A stretch of 64,000 nt of DNA, taken from contig NZ_CP082833.1 of assembly GCF_021278985.1 (NCBI RefSeq), positions 1,550,001 through 1,614,000 of the forward strand. The letters run 5' to 3'. Below, piece by piece: positions 8,159-17,226 of this stretch. The notes below the pieces were generated by a model that was given only the letters and a program-made list of their open reading frames with translations, made no database searches and was not told the DNA's origin. The number at the start of each line of letters is the position of its first letter. The stretch's first letter is position 1. The position numbers and the translations under genes are program-made. Source of the DNA: Citrobacter rodentium NBRC 105723 = DSM 16636 (lineage in GTDB: Bacteria; Pseudomonadota; Gammaproteobacteria; Enterobacterales; Enterobacteriaceae).

Positions 8159-9148
8159 ATGAACAAATGGGGCGTAGGGTTAACATTGTTGCTGGCATCA
8201 TCCAGCGTTCTGGCAAAGGATATTCAGTTACTTAACGTCTCTTACGATCCGACGCGCGAGCTGTACGAGCAGTACAACAAAGCGTTTAGCGCGCACTGGA
8301 AACAAGAGACGGGCGATAACGTGGTGATTCGTCAGTCGCATGGCGGCTCCGGCAAACAGGCCACTTCCGTTATCAACGGTATTGAAGCGGATGTGGTTAC
8401 GCTGGCGCTGGCTTACGACGTCGACGCCATTGCCGAACGTGGCCGCATTGATAAAAACTGGATTAAACGCCTGCCGGACAACTCCGCGCCGTATACGTCC
8501 ACCATTGTCTTCTTGGTACGCAAAGGTAACCCTAAGCAAATTCACGACTGGAACGATCTGATCAAACCGGGCATTTCGGTGATTACGCCGAACCCGAAAA
8601 GCTCCGGCGGCGCGCGCTGGAACTATCTGGCGGCGTGGGGCTACGCGCTGCACCATAACAACAACGATCAAGCGAAAGCGCAGGATTTCGTTAAGGCGTT
8701 ATACAAAAACGTCGAAGTGCTGGACTCCGGCGCGCGCGGTTCGACCAACACCTTCGTCGAACGTGGGATTGGCGACGTGCTGATCGCATGGGAGAACGAA
8801 GCGCTGCTGGCGACGAACGAACTGGGCAAAGATAAGTTCGATATCGTCACCCCGAGCGAATCCATTCTCGCAGAGCCAACCGTCTCTGTCGTCGATAAAG
8901 TCGTGGACAAGAAAGGGACGAAAGCGGTTGCCGAAGCCTATCTGAAGTATCTCTACTCGCCGGAAGGCCAGGAGATCGCGGCAAAAAATTACTACCGCCC
9001 GCGCGATGCCGACGTGGCGAAGAAATATGAGAACGCGTTTCCGAAGCTGAAGCTGTTCACCATTGACGATGTGTTTGGCGGCTGGACGAAAGCGCAGAAA
9101 GAACATTTCTCTAACGGCGGCACGTTCGACCAGATCAGTAAACGTTAA
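8159..9148 (+). CDS. sbp: Periplasmic sulfate-binding protein Sbp
   Basis: A 329-residue periplasmic substrate-binding protein for sulfate (and thiosulfate), feeding the CysTWA ABC importer encoded elsewhere. The Sec signal peptide is residues 1-19 (MNKWGVGLTLLLASSSVLA). The conserved YDPTRELYEQYN and SHGGSGKQ segments follow. The start at 8159 gives exactly the E. coli length; an upstream in-frame TTG at 8102 would add 19 residues before the signal peptide and is unlikely. CysB control is known for the family. A strong terminator follows. Confidence 0.97.
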   Translation: MNKWGVGLTLLLASSSVLAKDIQLLNVSYDPTRELYEQYNKAFSAHWKQETGDNVVIRQSHGGSGKQATSVINGIEADVVTLALAYDVDAIAERGRIDKNWIKRLPDNSAPYTSTIVFLVRKGNPKQIHDWNDLIKPGISVITPNPKSSGGARWNYLAAWGYALHHNNNDQAKAQDFVKALYKNVEVLDSGARGSTNTFVERGIGDVLIAWENEALLATNELGKDKFDIVTPSESILAEPTVSVVDKVVDKKGTKAVAEAYLKYLYSPEGQEIAAKNYYRPRDADVAKKYENAFPKLKLFTIDDVFGGWTKAQKEHFSNGGTFDQISKR

Positions 9149-9165
9149 TCAACGTATTTATCACT

Positions 9166-9196
9166 GGCCCGGGGCAATTGCCGCCGGGCTTTTTTA
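9166..9196 (+). terminator. Rho-independent terminator of sbp
   Basis: A GC hairpin (gcccgg ... ccgggc around gcaattgc) is followed by six T, 18 bp after the sbp stop codon. Confidence 0.85.
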
Positions 9197-9250
9197 ATTG
9201 TCATCATTTTGCGTTACTCTTGCGGGTCGTGTAGAGACAGGGAACGCATC

Positions 9251-10000
9251 ATGAAAAAAATCGCTTTTGGGCTGCTGGCATTGCTGGTGATTACTGTTGC
9301 TGCGGGGACGGGGTACTGGAAATTTATGCGTAACCCTGACGCATTAAGGAACATCGTTTTCGGGCAGTGCTTACCCAACCAGTTGCAGCATAACGATCCC
9401 GCGCCGTGTGCTGAGGTAAAGCCCGCTGCTGGCTACGTGGTGTTTAAAGACCGCAACGGCCCGCTGCAATATCTGTTGATGCCAACTTATCGCATTAATG
9501 GCACTGAAAGCCCTTTGCTGCTCGAGCAGCCCACTCCCAACTTCTTCTGGCTGGCCTGGCAGGCTCGCGATTTTATGAGCCAGAAGTACGGCAAGGATAT
9601 TCCGGACAGCGCCGTTTCTCTGGCGATCAATTCTCGTAGCGGACGGACGCAGGACCATTTCCACATCCATATTTCCTGCCTTCGCCCTGATGTGCGGGCG
9701 CAGCTGGACGCCAGCCTGGCGAAAGTCAGCTCCCGCTGGTTACCGCTACCGGGCGGGTTACGCGGGCATGAGTACCTGGCGCGCCGCGTCACGGAGAGCG
9801 AACTGATGCAGCGCAGCCCGTTTATGATGCTGGCGGAGGAGGTGCCGGAGGCGCGCCAGCATATGGGGAGCTACGCGCTGGCGATGGCCCGTCAGAGCGA
9901 TAATTCTTTTGTGCTGCTGGCGACCCGGCGCAATCTGTTGACCTTAAATCGCGCGTCGGCGGAAGAAATTCAGGATCATAGCTGCGCGCTGTTAAATTAG
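9251..10000 (+). CDS. cdh: CDP-diacylglycerol pyrophosphatase Cdh
   Basis: A 249-residue membrane-anchored hydrolase that splits CDP-diacylglycerol into phosphatidate and CMP. An N-terminal membrane helix (about 4-22) anchors it, with the body in the periplasm. The HIT-like active site DHFHIHISC is present. The chosen ATG at 9251 has AGGGAACG upstream; an in-frame TTG at 9209 would add a Cys- and Arg-rich leader and is rejected. In E. coli cdh is followed by tpiA; here an accessory block of three genes intervenes. Confidence 0.95.
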   Translation: MKKIAFGLLALLVITVAAGTGYWKFMRNPDALRNIVFGQCLPNQLQHNDPAPCAEVKPAAGYVVFKDRNGPLQYLLMPTYRINGTESPLLLEQPTPNFFWLAWQARDFMSQKYGKDIPDSAVSLAINSRSGRTQDHFHIHISCLRPDVRAQLDASLAKVSSRWLPLPGGLRGHEYLARRVTESELMQRSPFMMLAEEVPEARQHMGSYALAMARQSDNSFVLLATRRNLLTLNRASAEEIQDHSCALLN

Positions 10001-10109
10001 GATAAAACGAAAGAATTGATGCTCGTTATTTGGCCGTCCGGCATGATAACGTTATTCGTTCTGCGCAGGTAAAGCGCCGCAAAATAAAGATCATCAGAAC
10101 GGAGTTTCT

Positions 10110-11141
10110 ATGTTTATTCACAAGGACGTCGTCCCGGGACTGAAAGCCCTGGCTTTTCTGCTGGGATTTATCGCTATTCCGCTTAATGCGAAAACCTATG
10201 ACTGGCCGCTGCCAGAGAACGGAACGCTGACGGTCAATATTGCCCGCGGCGCGCTGTTAATCGTCACGCGGGATGATGGTAAGCCGCAGGTTTCCCTGGA
10301 TATGCAAAAGGTAAATATCGCACGTGAGGCGTCGCTTACCACCCGCAAGATTACCGGCGATATTTCTTCAGACGAACCGCAATGGTCGCCTGATGGTCAA
10401 AACGCAACGCTTACGTTGCCAGCGCCTGCCGATATTGACCTGCAAAAGGTAAAGGGCGTCACGGCGGCGCTCAGCCTTCCCGCCACGGGTCAGTACGAGA
10501 TTAACGGCACGCTGACTGACATCTACCTTAAAGGCACGAAAAATAATATTCGCGTAAACGTGGTTGATGGTAAGGTCAACGCGCAAAATGCCCTCAGCGG
10601 TTCTGTTTCGCTTGATGTCATGAAGGGCGAAATTTTGACTGAAGCCATGAAAGTCCCCGTGTCAGTGAAGTTACGAAGCGGTAATCTCACCGATAAAAAC
10701 TCAGAAGGGCCGCTGACGTTAGACCTGGTCAAAGGTGACTTAACGCTTAACTCGCTATCTGAAACGATTCACATCCGACAGACCACCGGCACGCAAAATA
10801 TCCATGCGCTGGCCTGCGAAACCTTCAGTAATAACCTGCAAACCGGCAACGGAAAAATCCATTTTGGAACCGTGCTGGCCAAAGGCGATATTTTCTCGGC
10901 AGATGGCGAAATCATAACGGTCATTCCAGCCAGCTGGCAGGGGAAAATTATTGCCGAGGGCATCACCGGTAATAACATCATTAACCAACTCTCCGCACAA
11001 AAGCCGGTTGCGATTAAAGCGCCGCTCTCTGATGAGTATCTGGAAATAGCACACGGAAAAGTGCCTGATAAATCGATAATGACCTTAAAAACGGTTGGCG
11101 GCGTGTTTACGCTCCAGCCTGAGGGGCAGGGAAGCAAATAA
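10110..11141 (+). CDS. Exported beta-rich protein of unknown function (DUF4097-like)
   Basis: A 343-residue protein with a Sec signal peptide (hydrophobic 10-27, cleavage near LNAKTYDW). The mature protein is a run of short alternating beta-type segments ending in small residues (GNLTDKNSEGPLTLDLVKG and similar), as in beta-helix or adhesin-like DUF4097 domains. No catalytic motif is visible. A single cysteine (in ALACETF) remains after cleavage. Its stop codon is one base from the start codon of the next gene, so the two are co-transcribed and probably work together at the cell envelope. The pair has no counterpart at this place in K-12. Function unknown. Confidence 0.7.
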   Translation: MFIHKDVVPGLKALAFLLGFIAIPLNAKTYDWPLPENGTLTVNIARGALLIVTRDDGKPQVSLDMQKVNIAREASLTTRKITGDISSDEPQWSPDGQNATLTLPAPADIDLQKVKGVTAALSLPATGQYEINGTLTDIYLKGTKNNIRVNVVDGKVNAQNALSGSVSLDVMKGEILTEAMKVPVSVKLRSGNLTDKNSEGPLTLDLVKGDLTLNSLSETIHIRQTTGTQNIHALACETFSNNLQTGNGKIHFGTVLAKGDIFSADGEIITVIPASWQGKIIAEGITGNNIINQLSAQKPVAIKAPLSDEYLEIAHGKVPDKSIMTLKTVGGVFTLQPEGQGSK

Positions 11142-11142
11142 A

Positions 11143-13371
11143 ATGAAAATGCGTATACGTCACTGGATGTTATCGTCACTGCTCGCGGTGTCGACGGTCA
11201 ACGCTGCGGATAAAGGCAGGCTGGTACATGGACCTTTTGCCACTCATGATGGACAAACTCTCTCGTTTTATCAGAAAAATGATATTGTGACAGCCTGGTT
11301 CGACTCTCCTGAAGAGACAGAGGAGCGGACAATTTCCGATTATGAGTTAATTGAAAACCGGCAGTACGAACTCGGGAATGTCTCTGTTGTTGCCGTCTTT
11401 TTTCAGGATCTGGACCTGGGCGGCCAGGATGAAGTTGTGGTTATGTATCGCGACAAGGCCGGGAAACCTCACCTCAGAGCATGGGGAGCCGATGCGGATC
11501 AAGCGCTGCCGCTCACGCGTTTTACGCCACAACTGGAAAAAGTGGCGGCGTCGCTGGACACCTTTACCGTCGCCAGCGCCCGCAAGGCGATCGGCCGTCT
11601 GCTGCCGCAGCAATATTTGATCAAAGCATTCCCGCAGGATTTACCCGATCCGCTTTTTACTGAAGTGCTCAACGCGCCGGATAATTATCGGCACGAGTTC
11701 CTGCGTTATTTTGATGAGCTGGGCGATGATGTAGAAAAACTGGACGATGCAAGCGGCTATTCCCTTATTTTTCCTGACAAGTTTATCGAACGAACAAGCG
11801 AGAAAGGGGAAAACATACGCTATACGTTAACCATGGATATTCTGCGTCAGGGCACATGCGGAAATGATGATGCTGGCTTTGCTATTACCGGACTTTATTA
11901 CCAGAACGTAGCGGCGGCCAATGAGTACTGCCGGGAGGGGCCATTTACTTTTTTTGGACTGCAAGGATGCCAGTTAAATCCAGGCTTGACAGGGCAATAT
12001 CATAACAACGAATTTGACGGCGAATGGACCCATTTCAACGCGGAAGAGGGGCGATTACTGGAAAAAGGGACGTACCGCAACGGACTGCGTGAAGGACTCT
12101 GGCAAGAATACAATTATGAGGGGTTGCGCAAGGAGGGGCGATACCATGAAGACGAGAAGGACGGCGTGTGGCAAACCTTCTCTGATACCGGGGAGATTAT
12201 TGCGGTAGAAACCTGGCAAAACAGAACGTTGAACGGATTATGGCAGCGGAAGAGCCGACAATGGGGTCATGAATCCGCCTGGCAGCTTGAAGAAGAAGGC
12301 CACTATCTTAACGGTCATAAAGAAGGCAGGTGGCAAGAGAATATGACCACGCAGCCGCGTTATGCGCAATATCGTAACGGGCTACTGGATGGGGAACTGC
12401 GGGAGACGACCCTGGAAGGGCAAAACGTTATCAGCAAACAGTACCGGCAGGGGGTAGTGAATGGGGAAATCAGCGAATGGTTTGCTAACGGCAAATTAAA
12501 GCGATACGCCATTTATCAGTATGGTCAGCTGTTGAAGGAAGAGGTGTATCATAAAGACAGTGGTCAACGCTATGAACTTGGCCACTGGAAGATCGTATCA
12601 CCGGCTGGCGGCGACTTATGTAAAAACCTGACAGACCAGGACGCGTGCGACCGACGGGCCGCGAAACAGGCGGCGTCCCTGAAAGACGGAGAATGGCGCA
12701 CCTGGCATGAAGACGGCGTTCTTGCTACGTTAACTCACTGGCAGGACGGTGAAAAGGCTGGCGCGGAGTATAAGTTTAACCATAACGGGAAGCTGTTTTC
12801 TTATGCGCGTTGGGACGGGAAATATTATCCGGCGGAAGAAACCCATTACGATTACTCTTCCAGTGATGATTACGCGCGTAAACCGGTGCGAATGCGTCTG
12901 TCTGCCGATTCACATGTGCTAAAGCCAGGCCTGAAAGAACAAACCACCTTTCATTCCGGCTCGGGTAATTTAATGCGTCAGAACGATTGGTGTACGACCT
13001 CTTCAAATGGCATCGCGGTATGCGGAAAAGAGTACTGGTGGCACAAATCGGGTTTCCTTTCATCAATCGTTCTGCAACATAACAACCGGAAAATAGAAAG
13101 TACCAGTTGGGATGACCAGGGCGTAATTAGTGGGCAATTAATTAAGACTAAAGACAACCGTTTTAGCGAGCGTTCTTATTTCAATGGCGCCCTGTTCAGC
13201 AATACGTTTCGTCTTGCGAAAACCTATCATGACAACAATGAAGAGGTCGTTACGGCTGACCCGTACGGTACGCCGGTGACGCATTATTATGATCAACAAG
13301 GCAATGAAATATCCCCTGAAGAGCTTCGAAAACAACGAAAGCCAAAGAATTTTAAATATATCTCAGAGTAA
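11143..13371 (+). CDS. Exported MORN-like repeat protein (YwqK-type repeats), function unknown
   Basis: A 742-residue protein with a signal peptide (MKMRIRHWMLSSLLAVSTVNA). The N-terminal ~270 residues are unassigned. From about 290 come repeated GxWxxY/F motifs typical of MORN_2/YwqK repeats: FDGEWTHF, REGLWQEY, KDGVWQTF, LNGLWQRK, KEGRWQEN, NGEISEWFANG, and KDGEWRTWHEDG. Such repeats form extended beta-hairpin scaffolds; the antitoxin label some databases give is not supported here. Cysteines cluster in two places (TCGNDD...EYCREG...QGCQLN and LCKNLTDQDACDR), suggesting periplasmic disulfides. ATG at 11143 is preferred over an in-frame upstream start inside the preceding gene because it begins the signal peptide. 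Partner of the upstream gene. Confidence 0.75.
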   Translation: MKMRIRHWMLSSLLAVSTVNAADKGRLVHGPFATHDGQTLSFYQKNDIVTAWFDSPEETEERTISDYELIENRQYELGNVSVVAVFFQDLDLGGQDEVVVMYRDKAGKPHLRAWGADADQALPLTRFTPQLEKVAASLDTFTVASARKAIGRLLPQQYLIKAFPQDLPDPLFTEVLNAPDNYRHEFLRYFDELGDDVEKLDDASGYSLIFPDKFIERTSEKGENIRYTLTMDILRQGTCGNDDAGFAITGLYYQNVAAANEYCREGPFTFFGLQGCQLNPGLTGQYHNNEFDGEWTHFNAEEGRLLEKGTYRNGLREGLWQEYNYEGLRKEGRYHEDEKDGVWQTFSDTGEIIAVETWQNRTLNGLWQRKSRQWGHESAWQLEEEGHYLNGHKEGRWQENMTTQPRYAQYRNGLLDGELRETTLEGQNVISKQYRQGVVNGEISEWFANGKLKRYAIYQYGQLLKEEVYHKDSGQRYELGHWKIVSPAGGDLCKNLTDQDACDRRAAKQAASLKDGEWRTWHEDGVLATLTHWQDGEKAGAEYKFNHNGKLFSYARWDGKYYPAEETHYDYSSSDDYARKPVRMRLSADSHVLKPGLKEQTTFHSGSGNLMRQNDWCTTSSNGIAVCGKEYWWHKSGFLSSIVLQHNNRKIESTSWDDQGVISGQLIKTKDNRFSERSYFNGALFSNTFRLAKTYHDNNEEVVTADPYGTPVTHYYDQQGNEISPEELRKQRKPKNFKYISE

Positions 13372-13457
13372 ACGCTAACTGTAACCCCGGCGAATCTGGC
13401 GTTTACTCGACCTGCCTGTCCCCGTATTCTTGTTGAAAAAAACAACAGGAGACAGGC

Positions 13458-14762
13458 ATGTCGCTCTGGCTTTCGCATCCGCTGTTTATTCCTTCGTTAG
13501 TGGTGGGCATCACCATTCTGCTCTGGGCGACCTCGCTGTTGCCGGAGTTTATCACCGCGCTACTGTTCTTTACCGTGGCGATGATGGCGAAGATCGCCCC
13601 GCCGGAGGTTATCTTTGGCGGCTTTGCCTCATCGGCGTTCTGGCTGGTGTTCAGCGGTTTTGTGCTCGGCGTGGCGATCCGCAAGACGGGGCTGGCGGAC
13701 CGGGCGGCAAGGGCGCTTTCGGCGCGGCTGACCGACTCCTGGCCGCTGATGGTCTCCAGCGTGGTGCTTCTGAGCTACGCGCTGGCCTTCGTCATGCCTT
13801 CTAATATGGGGCGTATCGCGCTGTTGATGCCGATTGTTGCGGCGATGGCGAAGCGTGCCGGGATTATGGAGGGTACCCGCGCGTGGTACGGCCTGGCGCT
13901 GGCCGTCGGCTTCGGCACTTTTCAGCTTTCAGCGACGATCCTCCCCGCCAACGTGCCGAATCTGGTGATGAGCGGGGCGGCGGAAGGCTCTTACGGCATC
14001 CATCTTAACTATTTACCCTATCTGCTACTGCATACGCCGGTGCTGGGCTGGCTGAAAGGCGCGCTGCTGATCGTGCTGGTGTGCTGGTTGTTTCCCGGCA
14101 AGCCCCACGCGCCGCGTGATTTAACGCCGCCGGAGCCGATGAGCCGCGCCGAAAAGCGGCTGGCGTGGATGCTGGCGGTGGTGCTGACGATGTGGGTGAG
14201 CGAGAGCTGGCACGGGATTGGTCCGGCATGGAGCGGGCTGGCGGCGGCGGTCATCACCCTGCTGCCGCGTATCGGTTTTATCAGCGGAGACGAGTTTGCC
14301 TCGGGCGTGAATTTTCGAACCTGCCTGTACGTCGCGGGCATTCTTGGCCTGGCGATCGTCGTCACGCAGACCGGGATTGGCGATGCGGCCGGTGAGGCGT
14401 TGCTGCACGTCATGCCGCTCGATCCGCAGGCGCCGTTTACCAGCTTCCTCGCTCTGACCGGCATTACCACCGCGCTTAACTTCATTATGACCGCCAACGG
14501 CGTCCCGGCGCTGTACACCACCCTGGCGCAGAGCTTTTCTGAGGCGACGGGTTTTCCGCTCTTGTCGGTGATTATGATTCAGGTGCTGGGTTATTCCACG
14601 CCGCTGCTGCCGTATCAGGCGTCGCCGATTGTGGTGGCGATGGCGTTAGGGAAGGTGCCGGCGCGGGCGGGGATGCTACTGTGTCTGGCACTGGCGGTGG
14701 CAACCTGGCTGCTGCTGGTGCCGCTGGATTATTTGTGGTTTGGTTTACTGGGGCGTTTGTAA
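13458..14762 (+). CDS. SLC13-type anion/dicarboxylate permease
   Basis: A 434-residue, very hydrophobic inner-membrane protein with about 11-12 membrane helices and an internal two-fold arrangement, as in DASS/SLC13 (ArsB/NhaD superfamily) transporters. Conserved small-residue hairpins include VMPSNMGRIALLMP (about 113-126) and ITTALNFIMTANGVPALY in the second half, where a SNT-type motif would normally sit; SNM and TAN replace it. The substrate cannot be read; di- or tricarboxylates and sulfate are family candidates. The ribosome site is AACAGGAG. No regulator or catabolic gene adjoins it. K-12 lacks it between cdh and tpiA. Confidence 0.75.
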   Translation: MSLWLSHPLFIPSLVVGITILLWATSLLPEFITALLFFTVAMMAKIAPPEVIFGGFASSAFWLVFSGFVLGVAIRKTGLADRAARALSARLTDSWPLMVSSVVLLSYALAFVMPSNMGRIALLMPIVAAMAKRAGIMEGTRAWYGLALAVGFGTFQLSATILPANVPNLVMSGAAEGSYGIHLNYLPYLLLHTPVLGWLKGALLIVLVCWLFPGKPHAPRDLTPPEPMSRAEKRLAWMLAVVLTMWVSESWHGIGPAWSGLAAAVITLLPRIGFISGDEFASGVNFRTCLYVAGILGLAIVVTQTGIGDAAGEALLHVMPLDPQAPFTSFLALTGITTALNFIMTANGVPALYTTLAQSFSEATGFPLLSVIMIQVLGYSTPLLPYQASPIVVAMALGKVPARAGMLLCLALAVATWLLLVPLDYLWFGLLGRL

Positions 14763-14800
14763 AAAAGCCCGGTAGCGCTGGCGCTTACCGGGCCTGAGAT
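14761..14800. terminator. Shared terminator of the permease gene and tpiA
   Basis: A hairpin gcccggta ... taccgggc (14767-14774 with 14786-14793) is flanked by six A on the left, which is a T6 tail for tpiA on the minus strand. It has a weaker T-run on the plus strand for the permease gene. It separates the convergent genes. Confidence 0.8.
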
Positions 14801-14829
14801 TTTATGAGGCGGTCATCCGCCACAAGCGA

Positions 14830-15597
14830 TTAAGCCTGTTTGGCTGCTTCTGCCGCTTTCACAATTACCGCGAAGGCATCGGCTTTCAGCGAAGCGCCGC
14901 CAACCAGCGCGCCGTCGATGTCCGGCTGAGCGAACAGTTCAGCCGCGTTGGAGGCGTTTACGGAGCCGCCGTACTGGATGATAACCTGTTCAGCGATTTT
15001 CGCGTCCGCTTTGGCGATGTGGTCACGGATGAATTTGTGAACAGCCTGCGCCTGCGCTGGGGTCGCGGATTTACCGGTACCGATCGCCCAGACCGGTTCG
15101 TAAGCGATTACCGCGCCTTCAAAGGCGGCAGCGCCCTGCGTTTTCAGCACGGCGTCGATCTGACGGGCACACACTTCTTCGGTCTGGCCCGCTTCGTTTT
15201 CCGCTTCGGTTTCACCGATGCACAGAACCGGGGTCAGGCCCTGCTCTTTCAGCACGGCAAATTTTTTCGCGATCAGTTCGTCAGACTCTTTGTGATAAGT
15301 ACGACGCTCAGAGTGGCCGATGATGATGTACTGCGCGCCGATATCTTTCAGCATTTCCGCAGAGGTTTCACCGGTGAAAGCGCCGGACAGGTTCAGGTCA
15401 ACGTTCTGCGCGCCGAGGATAATGTGGCTACCGGCCGCAGCGTGCTTCGCCAGGTCGATGTACATTTCCGGCGGAGCGATAGCCACCGCGCAGCCAGCAA
15501 CGCCCGCCAGCTCTTTACGCAGGTTCGATACCAGCTCGTTTACCATATGGCGGCTGCCGTTCAGTTTCCAGTTACCCATCACTAAAGGATGTCGCAT
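14830..15597 (-). CDS. tpiA: Triosephosphate isomerase
   Basis: A 255-residue TIM barrel that interconverts dihydroxyacetone phosphate and glyceraldehyde 3-phosphate. The hallmark residues are visible: Asn11 and Lys13 in GNWKLNG, His95 in GHSERR, and the catalytic Glu in YEPVWAIGTGK with its flexible loop. Length equals E. coli. Monocistronic, with the hairpin at 14761-14800 as terminator. Confidence 0.98.
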   Translation of the reverse strand: MRHPLVMGNWKLNGSRHMVNELVSNLRKELAGVAGCAVAIAPPEMYIDLAKHAAAGSHIILGAQNVDLNLSGAFTGETSAEMLKDIGAQYIIIGHSERRTYHKESDELIAKKFAVLKEQGLTPVLCIGETEAENEAGQTEEVCARQIDAVLKTQGAAAFEGAVIAYEPVWAIGTGKSATPAQAQAVHKFIRDHIAKADAKIAEQVIIQYGGSVNASNAAELFAQPDIDGALVGGASLKADAFAVIVKAAEAAKQA

Positions 15598-15708
15598 TTC
15601 ATTTCTCCACGCTTTGTCAGCGAATTAAGGAAGATGGCCACCCTGCTGGATGGCATGGTCTGTGAATCAGTATAGAGATTTTCACCTGAGAGGCTTTGCT
15701 TTTTATCA

Positions 15709-16308
15709 CTAATTAAGCCCTTCAATATTCTCCGATAACGTCAGCTTAATCGGTTCAACAGCGAAGGTCAGCCCCTTTTCGCCGTTATCTGCCACGACAT
15801 AGCGAATGGCGCCTTCGGTTTCGGCGTAGTAACGTTTGTTTTTCCCCGCCGCCAGCAGTTTTTGCAGCTTCTTCTGGCTCTGTTCTTTGGTGAGCAGCGG
15901 CGCGACGGTGCGGATCACGCCGGCCATATACTCCAGCGCTTTGGCTTTCGCCGCTTTCTGATCCGGTCCCTGAATCGGCAGCCAGGTGATCTGCATACTC
16001 TTTATTTTCAGCGTCCCGCGCTCAAGGGCGGTAGAGGCGTACAGATTCTCATTAATTTTGCTGGCCGCGCGGGTAAGCCTGGCTTTATCACGGCTGCTGT
16101 CGATAGCGCGGAATTCGTTTAACGGAAGCTTCGGATTCTGCTGGTTAAAATTTTCGCGAAACTGGCTGATAGAGAGATCGAACGTCGGCGCGCCGGCGAG
16201 CAGATACGGCGCAGTGGGCGCAATTAACGTCTCTGCCGACAGCGCTGGCGCGCAGGCAGTCATCGCAGAAAACAGTATTAAAAACAGTGAACATCCTGGC
16301 TTCATCAA
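15709..16308 (-). CDS. yiiQ: YiiQ, exported DUF1454 protein
   Basis: A 199-residue protein with a cleavable signal peptide (hydrophobic 7-24, ending PALSA). It matches E. coli YiiQ (199 residues, DUF1454), a conserved enterobacterial periplasmic protein of unknown role. One cysteine lies in the leader and none in the mature chain. Its position next to tpiA and divergent from yiiR is conserved. No function is proposed. Confidence 0.9.
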   Translation of the reverse strand: MMKPGCSLFLILFSAMTACAPALSAETLIAPTAPYLLAGAPTFDLSISQFRENFNQQNPKLPLNEFRAIDSSRDKARLTRAASKINENLYASTALERGTLKIKSMQITWLPIQGPDQKAAKAKALEYMAGVIRTVAPLLTKEQSQKKLQKLLAAGKNKRYYAETEGAIRYVVADNGEKGLTFAVEPIKLTLSENIEGLN

Positions 16309-16405
16309 TCTTACCTTTCGTTATGGTTGCTCACGATTAAAACGATAACCGTCTGGCTTGTCAAAAGGGTAAACTAGCGGCGCTTTCTATTTTAAAGGAA
16401 CTTAC

Positions 16406-16831
16406 ATGAGCCTACAGCAGTGGTTATTCTCATTTAAAGGGCGCATCGGTCGCCGTGATTTCTGGATTTGGATAGGGCTGTGGCTTGTCGGTATGGTGGT
16501 TCTGTTTTCGCTGGCGAGTAAAAACTTACTCGATATACAGACCGCCGCATTTTGCCTGGTTTGTCTGCTCTGGCCGACCGCCGCGGTGACGGTAAAGCGC
16601 CTGCACGATCGCGGGCGCTCCGGACTGTGGGCGCTGCTGATGATCGTGGCGTGGATGCTGCTGGCCGGCAACTGGGCGATCCTGCCTGGCGTCTGGCAGT
16701 GGGCGGCAGGACGCTTTGTGCCGACGCTGATCCTTATCATGATGATTATCGATCTGGGCGCGTTTGTCGGTACTCCGGGCGAGAATAAGTTCGGCAAAGA
16801 TACCCAGGACGTGAAGTTTAAGGCGGATTGA
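16406..16831 (+). CDS. yiiR: YiiR, DUF805 membrane protein
   Basis: A 141-residue inner-membrane protein of DUF805 (E. coli YiiR). It has the family's N-terminal FKGRIGRRDFWIW motif, four predicted membrane helices, and the RLHDRGRSG loop (70-78 region) that marks DUF805 proteins. Function unknown. The start ATG at 16406 follows AAAGGAA. In K-12 yiiS and uspD follow; here a REP array follows directly. Confidence 0.9.
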   Translation: MSLQQWLFSFKGRIGRRDFWIWIGLWLVGMVVLFSLASKNLLDIQTAAFCLVCLLWPTAAVTVKRLHDRGRSGLWALLMIVAWMLLAGNWAILPGVWQWAAGRFVPTLILIMMIIDLGAFVGTPGENKFGKDTQDVKFKAD

Positions 16832-16851
16832 CCCGTATGCGCTGAACGCCC

Positions 16852-17187
16852 GGTGGCGCTGACGCTTACCGGGCCTACACGGGCTGTACGCCGGATAAGG
16901 CGCAGCCGCCATCCGGCAAAGAATAAACAAGCACCGCAAACAGGCGAAAATCGTAGGCCGGATAAGGCGCAGCCGCCATCCGGCAAAGAATAAACAAGCA
17001 CCACAAACGGGCGAAAATCGTAGGCTGGATAAGGCGCAGCCGCCATCCGGCAAAGAATAAACAAGCACCACAAACGGGCGAAAACTGTAGGCCGGATAAG
17101 GCGCAGCCGCCATCCGGCAAAGAATTCACCAGCACCACAAACAGATGTAAATCGTAGGCCGGATAAGGCGTAGCCGCCATCCGGCAC
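16852..17187. repeat. REP followed by five tandem 67-bp REP units
   Basis: A single REP (about 16852-16880) precedes five units whose ccggataagg cores start at 16891, 16958, 17025, 17092 and 17159, an exact 67-bp period. Each unit is one REP palindrome plus a conserved spacer (aaagaataaacaagcacc...). The spacers are near identical, unlike CRISPR. The array occupies the yiiR-fpr gap (395 bp) where K-12 has yiiS and uspD. Repetitive open frames across it are not genes. Confidence 0.92.
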
Positions 17188-17226
17188 GTTGTCCGCCCGC
17201 CATCGAACTTCTGGCGCGATAAGGCG

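Noticed and set aside
11143..13371. Calling the MORN-like protein an antitoxin
   Set aside because: The YwqK antitoxin label comes from repeat similarity; a 742-residue exported protein with disulfides next to another exported protein does not fit a toxin-antitoxin pair.
16402..17187. A 261-residue open frame on the minus strand over the 67-bp repeats
   Set aside because: Its protein is a periodic translation of the REP array and the rest is antisense to yiiR; no ribosome site or family.
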